7,781 nt of DNA, taken from positions 479-8,259 of the forward strand of contig DICP01000010.1 of assembly GCA_002417685.1 (NCBI GenBank), read 5' to 3'. Positions within the stretch are counted from its first letter, which is position 1; each line of letters opens with the position of its first letter. The DNA is from Candidatus Mesolinea sp. UBA5823 (GTDB lineage: Bacteria > Chloroflexota > Anaerolineae > Anaerolineales > Anaerolineaceae). Positions 1-5,085 of this stretch are shown here, one piece after another. The notes beneath the pieces were generated by a model that was given only the letters and a program-made list of their open reading frames with translations, was not told the origin of the DNA and ran no database searches. A program made the position numbers and the translations under genes.

Positions 1-264
1 ATTGCAAAAGAAGTCGGTGCGGATTTCGTCAAGACATCGACAGGCTTTGCCGGCGGAGGAGCAACCGTGGAAGATATTGCGTTGATGCGCAAAGTAGTTG
101 GACCCGACATGGGGGTTAAAGCCTCTGGCGGGGTGCGCAGCTACGCAGATGCCCAAAAGATGTTAGCCGCAGGCGCCACACGCATCGGCACCAGTTCCGG
201 CATTCATATCGCGCAGGAAGCCGCTGGGCAAACCCAAAGCAGCTCAACCGCTGGTGGTTATTAA
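1..264 (+). CDS. deoC: Deoxyribose-phosphate aldolase, C-terminal part (5' end outside window)
   Basis: The last 87 residues of DERA, the cytosolic class I aldolase that splits 2-deoxyribose 5-phosphate into acetaldehyde and glyceraldehyde 3-phosphate in deoxynucleoside breakdown. Frame 1 is open from the first base to a TAA at 262-264. The motif FVKTSTGF (fragment residues 9-16) carries the Schiff-base lysine (fragment K11). The second conserved lysine, the proton relay, is in VKASGGVR (fragment K40). GATRIGTSSG is the usual phosphate-binding end of the barrel. The protein ends in Tyr, as in E. coli DERA, where the mobile C-terminal tyrosine helps catalysis. The missing N-terminal part is probably about 130-170 residues. 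It converges on the leftward operon and shares its terminator, so it is probably not part of the glycerol system. Confidence 0.93.
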   Translation: MAKEVGADFVKTSTGFAGGGATVEDIALMRKVVGPDMGVKASGGVRSYADAQKMLAAGATRIGTSSGIHIAQEAAGQTQSSSTAGGY

Positions 265-297
265 TTTCTTGCTCTCCTAAAACAAAAAATCAAATAA

Positions 298-327
298 AAA
301 AACCCAGCTGAATGTGGCTGGGTTTTT
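298..327. terminator. Bidirectional intrinsic terminator between convergent deoC and the glpA-like operon
   Basis: A perfect 11-bp inverted repeat: AAAAACCCAGC at 298-308 and GCTGGGTTTTT at 317-327, with an 8-base loop. Seen from the plus strand the GC-rich stem is followed by five T; seen from the minus strand the mirror image gives the same T run. It starts 33 bases after the deoC stop and 20 bases after the stop of the DUF1667 gene, so one hairpin can end both transcripts. Confidence 0.88.
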
Positions 328-347
328 GGTGTTATGTTCTGCTTTGA

Positions 348-719
348 CTATTGTTTTGCGGGCATATCGCGGCTGGCTAATACGTTCACGCCAGTGCCAA
401 GCACATTTTCGACTATTACTGACTTCATTTTTACTGGCGCAGTCACTTCAACCTTGCGGATCTCATCCAATATTTGGGTGATGAGCGGTTTGGGTACCGG
501 CCGCTCGGTATAGACTGGAAGCAGCGGGTGAAAACCGTTTTTTACCTTAACCGTGGTTGCCACCATACGGCGAGGATTTGTCATTTCAGCAACGCCGTAG
601 TCAATCCCTTTTTTGCAGTTATAACCACGGACCTCAATGACCTCACCATTCTCTATTACAGCCGTCAGGGTACAACCCTGTGGACAAGCCGTACAAATTA
701 AATTAACTTCTTCAGCCAT
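348..719 (-). CDS. DUF1667 four-cysteine protein, presumed iron-sulfur partner of the G3P dehydrogenase
   Basis: A 123-residue soluble protein, the last gene of the leftward operon. The N-terminus holds C9-x2-C12-x3-C16 (in ICTACPQGC) and a fourth cysteine C35 (in YNCKKG). That spacing is like the N-terminal [4Fe-4S] domain of molybdopterin oxidoreductases and is the hallmark of DUF1667. The rest (about residues 50-123) has no motif I recognise. The ATG at 719 has an AGGAGAG ribosome site at close spacing that begins right at the stop of the preceding gene; the gap between the two genes is 8 bases. In Thermotoga and clostridia this family also sits beside a GlpA-like dehydrogenase and a pyridine-nucleotide flavoprotein. 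By inference it carries electrons for that complex; the biochemical role is not established as far as I know. Confidence 0.85.
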   Translation of the reverse strand: MAEEVNLICTACPQGCTLTAVIENGEVIEVRGYNCKKGIDYGVAEMTNPRRMVATTVKVKNGFHPLLPVYTERPVPKPLITQILDEIRKVEVTAPVKMKSVIVENVLGTGVNVLASRDMPAKQ

Positions 720-727
720 TTTCTCTC

Positions 728-2005
728 CTACCTCGGATTAATATCAATGGTCAGACTGTTTGCTTTGGAGACGTCAGAATAATTTTTCGTCTTCAGCACT
801 ACTGTAACCATCTCGCCAGGGCGAACGTACTTTTCAGCTTTGCGCGTGATTAAGTTTTCGCCATCATGAACTTCAATCCATACTGGCTGCTCAATTGGTC
901 GGGTCACACGCATCTGCAAGCGAATATCTTCCTGAGCTAAACTGGATTTATCCAACTTGTGGGGGACTACATAGCGCACGTTCTTGCCAGCTTTTAGCGG
1001 GATATAACGCGCCTCGGCATTACGCAAGCTGATTGCATATTGAGCGGCACGTTTACCCGCTTCAAAGCCTGCTTCAGAAACCCAATCAACCAAATCATAG
1101 ACATGCACCACGTTACCGGCAGCAAATATACCGGGTACATTCGTCTGGAAGGTCTCATCCACATACGGTCCGCCTGTAATCGGGTCGAGCTTAACCCCCG
1201 CCTTACGTGAAAGTTCATTTTCTGGGATCAAGCCAACCGATAACAGCAGCGTATCACAGGGAATAATCTCCTCAGTACCTGGGATGAAGTTCCATTTTTC
1301 ATCCACTTGCACTGCTTCCACCGCCTCAACGCGATTCTTCCCCATAATGCGTTTGACTGTGTGATTGAGCTGCAACGGGATGTTGTAATCCTGCAGGCAT
1401 TGCACCAGGTTGCGGCTTAAGCCCGAAAGATAAGATTGAATCTCTAAGACGCGCTCAACTTTGGCACCCTCGAACGTCAGACGACGCGCCATAATCATAC
1501 CAATATCACCAGAGCCAAGGATGACAACATCTTTTGCTGGCATGTAGCCTTCCACATTGACCCAACGTTGTGCCGTTCCTGCGGTAAAAACGCCATTCGG
1601 GCGCATACCAGGAATGCGAATCTGCGGGCGGGTGCGTTCACGGCAGCCCATAGCCAAGACAATCGCCCGTGCTTCAATTTCGACATAGCCATGCTCTTTA
1701 CTGGAGACAAATAAGTGGCGGTTTGGGGTAATATCCAGCACCATGGTGTTTAGCAGAGCCTCGACGCCTAAGCTAAGCATCTCCTCAATGAAATGCTGAG
1801 CATACGCTGGACCGGGCAAGTCTTCCTTGAGCAATTCCAAACCAAATCCATTGTGGATACATTGCACCAAGATGCCGCCTAACTCATAATCGCGCTCGAT
1901 GATCAAAACATCATCAGCACCATTCTTTTTGGCTTCAATTGCGGCAGCTACCCCGCCAGGACCGCTGCCAACCACCACAACATCATAAATATTTTTCAGG
2001 GCCAT
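728..2005 (-). CDS. FAD/NAD(P)-dependent oxidoreductase subunit of the G3P dehydrogenase module
   Basis: A 425-residue flavoprotein of the Pyr_redox_2 fold. The FAD-binding Rossmann motif GSGPGG is at residues 13-18 with the ribose-binding acid E37 in IIERD. A second dinucleotide motif GSGDIG at 164-169 should bind NAD(P)H. The C-terminal FAD signature is GIFAAGNVVHVYDLVD (about 292-307), and a beta-rich tail follows from about 345. Unlike thioredoxin reductase it has no CxxC redox pair; C49 (in ILVQCIHNGFG) and C121 are the notable cysteines. The family resembles HcnB and the large subunits of opine and proline dehydrogenases. The ATG at 2005 lies 1 base after the upstream stop, and its GGAGG site is inside the end of that gene, so the two are translationally linked. 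Likely role: moving electrons between the GlpA-like subunit and NAD(P) or another acceptor; the direction is not known. Confidence 0.85.
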   Translation of the reverse strand: MALKNIYDVVVVGSGPGGVAAAIEAKKNGADDVLIIERDYELGGILVQCIHNGFGLELLKEDLPGPAYAQHFIEEMLSLGVEALLNTMVLDITPNRHLFVSSKEHGYVEIEARAIVLAMGCRERTRPQIRIPGMRPNGVFTAGTAQRWVNVEGYMPAKDVVILGSGDIGMIMARRLTFEGAKVERVLEIQSYLSGLSRNLVQCLQDYNIPLQLNHTVKRIMGKNRVEAVEAVQVDEKWNFIPGTEEIIPCDTLLLSVGLIPENELSRKAGVKLDPITGGPYVDETFQTNVPGIFAAGNVVHVYDLVDWVSEAGFEAGKRAAQYAISLRNAEARYIPLKAGKNVRYVVPHKLDKSSLAQEDIRLQMRVTRPIEQPVWIEVHDGENLITRKAEKYVRPGEMVTVVLKTKNYSDVSKANSLTIDINPR

Positions 2006-2006
2006 C

Positions 2007-3491
2007 TTACTCCTCCACCTCTTTTGTTTCTCTGAATAGGAACTCGGACCCTTTACCGCGCTTGGTCACCTCCAAAGGCGAGATACCTAACTCTCTCGAA
2101 AGGATATTCACCACACGGGGCATATCGAACCCCCCTTGGCAGCGTCCGGTGCCAAGCCATGTGCGCCGTTTGATCGCATCGTAGGTACGCGCAGGTACAG
2201 GTGAATGAATTTCTGCAATGATTTCCCCTTCGGTAATATTTTCACAGCGGCAGATCACTTGACCATACCGCGGATCCATATTTACCAGTAACTGGCGGTC
2301 TTTATGAGACATATTGCGGAAGCGCGGGCGCGCCGGCCGGATGGGGTCCCATTCCTTTTTCTCAACGAGCTTTTCACCTGCATCGCGCAGCATATCGACT
2401 ACTTCTGCGGCGATGGCAGGTGCGGAGGTTAAGCCGGGCGATTCGATGCCGCCTAAATTGACAAAACCTTCAACTTCATCAGGAATTTCAATAATGAAAT
2501 CACTTTTATAATTTATTCCAGGGGTTTTACAGGGCGCATTACCTGTTGGGCGGATGCCTGCAAAATTCGCTATCGAGTAACGCAGATTGAGCGAAGGTAC
2601 GAGTTTGAGCGCCCCAGCAGCAACTTCATCCAGACCGGCTTTGGTGGTTGAAGTATCCTCTTTGTCCTCAATCTCATTGGCATTCGGTCCGATGATGGTA
2701 TTCTCGTGTAGTGTTGTCGTAACGAGGATGCCTTTACCTTTCGCTGAAGGCACGGGGAAGAGCACATTATCGATTGTGATTTCCGCGCGATCGAAAATAA
2801 AATATTCGCCTTTGCGCGGCGTGATTTTAAACTCTGGGCGGATGCCAGCTTTATGCATAACCTCGTCCGAATATAAGCCAGCTGAGTTAATCACCCAGCG
2901 ACTAAGGAAATCACCCCGGTTAGTTTTTATTCCAATGATGCGCTTGCCCTGCATGATGAAATCTTCAAAAGCAGTTTCCAACAGGATGGTTACGCCATTC
3001 ATGACTGCGTTCTCGGCTGCAGCAATGGTCACTTGGAATGGATCGCAAATACCGCCGGTTGAAGCCCATAGCGCACCACTTACTTCTGGGTTAATGTTCT
3101 TTTCGCGTCGGCGCACTTCAGCTCCACTAAGCATGACCATGCCTGGAACGCCATTTTGCTTCCCCTGTTGCATGAGTTTTTCAACCAGCGGCAGTTCCTC
3201 GTCCCCAATAGCTACGACATAATCGCCACGGCGCTCGAAAGGAAAGTTTAATTCGCCGGCAAGCTGATCCCACATTGAATTGGCTTTCACGTTCATGTAA
3301 GCTTTTAAAGTGCCCGGTAAAGGATCATATCCTGCGTGCACGATGGCTGTATTTGCGCTGGATACACCCATCCCAATATCGGCTGCCTTATCGATCAACA
3401 GGATTTTCCCTTCGTAGCGGGAAAGCCAACGGGCGACCATACAACCGACTACACCCCCTCCTATAATAATGTAATCATATTGTTCTTGCAC
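2007..3491 (-). CDS. glpA: GlpA-like FAD-dependent glycerol-3-phosphate dehydrogenase with C-terminal [2Fe-2S] BFD-like domain
   Basis: A 494-residue protein, first gene of the leftward operon. A DAO-type FAD domain fills about residues 1-380, with the dinucleotide motif GGGVVG at 11-16. A BFD-like [2Fe-2S] domain follows at about 410-475. Cluster ligands visible are C414 and C416 (ICRCEN) and C451 (GRCQGGFD); the fourth position, normally Cys in C-x4-C, is Asp456. It is expected to oxidise sn-glycerol 3-phosphate to dihydroxyacetone phosphate. E. coli GlpA is 542 residues and has the same two-domain order. Related DAO+BFD proteins oxidise other substrates (opines, proline, glycine), but the divergent glpF-dhaKL-glpK operon favours glycerol 3-phosphate. 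The start is GTG at 3491-3489, chosen because AGGAGG (plus-strand 3497-3502) stands 5 bases upstream and the FAD motif follows at the usual distance. Confidence 0.85.
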   Translation of the reverse strand: MQEQYDYIIIGGGVVGCMVARWLSRYEGKILLIDKAADIGMGVSSANTAIVHAGYDPLPGTLKAYMNVKANSMWDQLAGELNFPFERRGDYVVAIGDEELPLVEKLMQQGKQNGVPGMVMLSGAEVRRREKNINPEVSGALWASTGGICDPFQVTIAAAENAVMNGVTILLETAFEDFIMQGKRIIGIKTNRGDFLSRWVINSAGLYSDEVMHKAGIRPEFKITPRKGEYFIFDRAEITIDNVLFPVPSAKGKGILVTTTLHENTIIGPNANEIEDKEDTSTTKAGLDEVAAGALKLVPSLNLRYSIANFAGIRPTGNAPCKTPGINYKSDFIIEIPDEVEGFVNLGGIESPGLTSAPAIAAEVVDMLRDAGEKLVEKKEWDPIRPARPRFRNMSHKDRQLLVNMDPRYGQVICRCENITEGEIIAEIHSPVPARTYDAIKRRTWLGTGRCQGGFDMPRVVNILSRELGISPLEVTKRGKGSEFLFRETKEVEE

Positions 3492-3652
3492 TCCAACCTC
3501 CTAAAACATGTATTTATATTAATATCTTTTCTAAAAGTGAAATCTTCTTGATAAAAAGCCAAAATGAACGCACTGACTTATAGTTTATGAGTTGAAAGGA
3601 TAATACTTGTTGATAGTTGTTCATAAATATCTTTGGTCCCACACTCTTCTTG

Positions 3653-3689
3653 GCAGCCACAACAGTGCTAATGTTTCTGATCAGGCTGC
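3653..3689 (-). repeat. Stem-loop in the leader of the glpA-like operon
   Basis: GCAGCC at 3653-3658 and GGCTGC at 3684-3689 form a 6-bp GC-rich stem; inside it AACA (3661-3664) can pair with TGTT (3672-3675). In the minus-strand transcript from about 3711 this would lie 20-60 bases from the 5' end. Its role is unknown. Confidence 0.35.
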
Positions 3690-3694
3690 GACTT

Positions 3695-3713
3695 CGAGTT
3701 TTACGTGAACTCG
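3695..3713. promoter_or_regulatory. Inverted repeat CGAGTT-N7-AACTCG, possible operator for the glpA-like operon
   Basis: A perfect 6-bp inverted repeat with a 7-base spacer (TTACGTG). It starts 4 bases downstream of the minus-strand -10 candidate, so a protein bound here would cover the transcription start. An RNA hairpin at the very 5' end of the transcript is the alternative reading. Confidence 0.4.
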
Positions 3714-3717
3714 CTAC

Positions 3718-3723
3718 ATTATA
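3718..3723 (-). promoter_or_regulatory. Candidate -10 element for the leftward glpA-like operon
   Basis: The minus strand reads a consensus TATAAT here (plus strand ATTATA). No good -35 lies 16-18 bases upstream; the TTGTCA on the same strand is only 10 bases away. It is therefore a weak or activator-dependent candidate. The start would be near 3711, giving a leader of about 220 bases before the GTG codon at 3491. Confidence 0.35.
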
Positions 3724-3840
3724 CTACGAGAGTTGACAAGATTTATGCATTTTTTGTTTTTTTCCCTTTTTTCCTAGCCAAATTATTCAAGCAAATTTTT
3801 CAATTTTTCTTACATGCAAGAGAAAAAACTCGGTTTTTTT

Positions 3841-3906
3841 GATTAACGCGTGTCAATTTGTGCTAAGTTTGTATAATATTATTGACTCACGCAATTAATC
3901 GTGTTA
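3841..3906. promoter_or_regulatory. Imperfect inverted repeat spanning both rightward promoters, candidate operator
   Basis: The left arm GATTAACGCGTGTCAA (3841-3856) faces the right arm TTGACTCACGCAATTAATC (3882-3900). Reversed, the right arm reads GATTAA-TT-GCGTG-AG-TCAA against GATTAA-C-GCGTG-TCAA, so 15 bases agree with small insertions. A third, direct copy (ATTAA-T-CGTGTTA) is at 3894-3906. The arms cover the -35 boxes of both promoters, and the third copy covers the second -10 box. This is what a repressor with two or three sites would look like; no regulator gene is in the window. Confidence 0.45.
3850..3877 (+). promoter_or_regulatory. Upstream tandem sigma70-type promoter
   Basis: A -35-like GTGTCA (3850-3855, 4 of 6 consensus) and a perfect -10 TATAAT (3872-3877) are separated by 16 bases. 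The start would be near 3884. It has a seven-T run just upstream (3834-3840). Confidence 0.5.
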
Positions 3907-3910
3907 TATT
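3882..3910 (+). promoter_or_regulatory. Main rightward sigma70-type promoter
   Basis: TTGACT (3882-3887) and TATATT (3905-3910) with the optimal 17-base spacer; each box matches 5 of 6 consensus bases. The predicted start at about 3917 coincides with the first base pairs of the structured RNA below. If transcription continues it gives glpF a 5' leader of about 328 bases. Confidence 0.7.
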
Positions 3911-3916
3911 ATTTTC

Positions 3917-4140
3917 GACTCGAATCGCTCCAGAAAATTAATAAGGTGATAAAGACCACCAAACTGGAAATAAAAGTGTATTCGCTCGAAAGGACGCAGA
4001 GTATTTATGTGGGTTTTGAGCAAGAATGCAAGACAACTTAGTCAAATTCCAGTGCTGCCCAGCAGCTTCAAGGCGGGCTGCGTATGTAATGATGATCGTT
4101 GTTATCAAATTATCTGGCCAAGCGCATTCGAGATTTTTGT
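3917..4140 (+). ncRNA. Candidate structured RNA, rod-shaped and 6S-like in architecture (or structured glpF leader)
   Basis: No gene fits this stretch, but its two ends pair. CTCGAATCGCT (3919-3929) pairs with AGCG-c-ATTCGAG (4121-4132), 11 bp with one bulged C. The helix continues as CCAGA/TCTGG (3930-3934/4113-4117), TAAT/ATTA (3939-3942/4109-4112) and TGATAA/TTATCA (3947-3952/4102-4107). A bubble follows, with a small hairpin in its 3' side (GCAGC 4062-4066 with GCTGC 4077-4081). Beyond it are ACTGGAA/TTCCAGT (3963-3969/4047-4053) and a 15-bp arm, 3977-3991 with 4014-4030, with a 2-base bulge. About 48 bp in total. The promoter starts at its 5' end and a T-rich run (4134-4142) follows its 3' end. 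Closing stem, bubble with hairpin, terminal stem and about 220 nt recall 6S RNA; I see no diagnostic 6S sequence. A GlpP-type or other regulatory leader of glpF is the main alternative. Confidence 0.5.
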
Positions 4141-4145
4141 TTCCC

Positions 4146-4154
4146 AAGGAGGTG
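4146..4154 (+). other. Orphan full-length Shine-Dalgarno sequence without a reading frame
   Basis: AAGGAGGTG is fully complementary to the usual 3' end of 16S rRNA, yet no ATG, GTG or TTG stands at a useful distance; the nearest TTG (4175) is 22 bases beyond. The bases GGTGGT (4151-4156) are complementary to ACCACC in the RNA bubble (3955-3960). It may be a relic, a ribosome standby site, or one strand of a regulatory pairing. Confidence 0.4.
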
Positions 4155-4186
4155 GTAAAAAGATTTAATTCCATTTGTCAACGTCG

Positions 4187-4214
4187 TTCCAAACTATAAC
4201 CATATTTTTATAAA
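4187..4214 (+). promoter_or_regulatory. Weak candidate glpF-proximal promoter
   Basis: TTCCAA (4187-4192) and TATAAA (4209-4214) are 16 bases apart, which would give a short leader carrying only the glpF ribosome site. The -35 box is poor (3 of 6). It matters only if the RNA at 3917-4140 is a separate transcript, in which case glpF needs its own promoter. Confidence 0.25.
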
Positions 4215-4244
4215 AACTTATATTAAAAAGGAGATTCGATAGTT

Positions 4245-5036
4245 ATGGAAAAAAGATTAGGCAAAGAAGTAATTGGCGAGATCTTTGGCACCTTTATCCT
4301 GATCCTGCTTGGTGATGGTGTGGTTGCAAATGTTGGTCTTGCCCCTCGTTTGGCGGGCACAGCTTACAACTGGAATACGATAACCATCGGCTGGGCTTTC
4401 GCCGTGATTATTGCTGTTTATGTTTCTGCCGGTGTTTCTGGTGCTCATCTTAACCCTGCGGTAACTTTAGGCTTGGCAGTCCGCCGTGGCTTCCCCTGGA
4501 GCAAAGTTGTTCCCTTTATTCTTGCTCAGATGGTTGGTGCATTCTTGGGCGCTGCTGCTGTGTATTTCATCTACCGCGATGGCTTAGTAGCGGCTGGCAT
4601 GCCGAATGTGTGGTCCACCGGCCCTGGCTCTGTCTTTGGTCAAACATTCTGGGGTGGCGCCAGCTCAGCTGCAACGGGTACCTACAGCATGTTAACTGCC
4701 TGCGTTGCTGAACTTTTTGGCACTATGGTTCTGACCTGGGGTATTGCCGCCAGTGGTGACCTGAAGAATAATGGTCTGAAGGACAACCTCGGTGGCTTTA
4801 TCGTTGGCTTCACCGTTCTGGCCATTGGTTTGTCTCTGGGCGGCCCCAGCGGCTATTCCATCAACCCTGCCCGTGACCTCGGCCCTCGTTTGTTCGGCGC
4901 CCTCGTCGGGACACAAGGTCTCTTCGATGGTTTGTACTGGCTGATCCCGCCGGTGCTCATTCCTGCAATCGCTGGTCCTATCGGCTTCTGGCTGTATGAC
5001 ATTGTAGTAGCCAAGAACCTGCCAAAGAAAGACTAA
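4245..5036 (+). CDS. glpF: Glycerol uptake facilitator (aquaglyceroporin)
   Basis: A 263-residue inner-membrane channel of the MIP family (E. coli GlpF: 281), six membrane helices and two half-helices. The two NPA motifs are at residues 70-72 (GAHLNPAVTLG) and 207-209 (GYSINPARDLGPRL). The Asp after the second (NPARD, D211) is the mark of glycerol rather than water channels. By alignment the selectivity filter is W50, G195, Y204 and R210, matching E. coli W48, G191, F200 and R206 except Tyr for Phe, a common variant. ATG at 4245 has AAGGAG at 4228-4233, 11 bases upstream. It heads the rightward operon and supplies glycerol for glpK; such channels also pass dihydroxyacetone. Confidence 0.96.
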   Translation: MEKRLGKEVIGEIFGTFILILLGDGVVANVGLAPRLAGTAYNWNTITIGWAFAVIIAVYVSAGVSGAHLNPAVTLGLAVRRGFPWSKVVPFILAQMVGAFLGAAAVYFIYRDGLVAAGMPNVWSTGPGSVFGQTFWGGASSAATGTYSMLTACVAELFGTMVLTWGIAASGDLKNNGLKDNLGGFIVGFTVLAIGLSLGGPSGYSINPARDLGPRLFGALVGTQGLFDGLYWLIPPVLIPAIAGPIGFWLYDIVVAKNLPKKD

Positions 5037-5045
5037 ATTTTAGAA

Positions 5046-5068
5046 CCGTCTTAAATACATGAGGACGG
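5046..5068 (+). repeat. Stem-loop between glpF and dhaK
   Basis: CCGTC (5046-5050) pairs with GACGG (5064-5068), extended by T-G and T-A to 7 bp with a 9-base loop. It lies 10 bases after the glpF stop and ends just before the dhaK ribosome site (AGGAGG 5072-5077). It has no T run, so it is not a terminator; it may shield the glpF 3' end or mark a processing point. Confidence 0.45.
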
Positions 5069-5085
5069 ATGAGGAGGTTGATGGT

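Larger units (their letters stand above)
3492..3840. other. AT-rich intergenic stretch upstream of the glpA-like operon, no gene seen
   Basis: No convincing coding frame on either strand. The half near the glpA-like gene (3492-3717) would be its 5' leader. The distal half (3741-3840) is dominated by T and A runs at 3750-3755, 3757-3763, 3767-3772, 3796-3800, 3804-3808, 3823-3828 and 3834-3840, roughly one or two helical turns apart. Such runs can bend DNA or act as UP elements for the rightward promoters that begin at 3850. AAAAAAC-TCG-GTTTTTT at 3823-3839 is a weak all-AT hairpin, not a terminator. Confidence 0.6.

Noticed and set aside
67..264. Separate small gene starting at GTG 67
   Set aside because: It is simply the in-frame end of deoC, which is open from base 1.
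2587..3222. 211-codon open frame on the plus strand
   Set aside because: It lies entirely antisense to the well-supported GlpA-like gene, its protein is rich in Ser/Pro/Arg with no domain, and it has no ribosome site.
3823..3840. Hairpin AAAAAAC-TCG-GTTTTTT as a terminator
   Set aside because: The stem is almost all A-T with a 3-base loop and no gene on either strand ends nearby.
3914..3931. tRNA T-arm-like CGACTCGAATCG
   Set aside because: There is no acceptor stem, anticodon arm or D-arm around it; the bases pair with 4121-4132 instead.
3977..4030. Resemblance to a c-di-GMP (GEMM) riboswitch (CGAAAGGACGCAGAG)
   Set aside because: The GAAA and GACGCA words recall GEMM, but the rest of the conserved core and the receptor helix are missing, and the bases are used in a different 15-bp arm.
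4146..4163. Resemblance of AAGGAGGTGGTA to the T-box sequence
   Set aside because: The CCGCG that follows TGGTA in T-boxes is absent, there is no terminator/antiterminator pair, and the downstream genes are not amino-acid genes.
3938..4174. 78-codon open frame on the minus strand in the intergenic region
   Set aside because: It has no ribosome site and no recognisable domain, and the same stretch is better explained by the plus-strand RNA structure.
5059..5085. Upstream ATG for dhaK
   Set aside because: It would add nine residues absent from the family and would put the strong AGGAGG site inside the gene.
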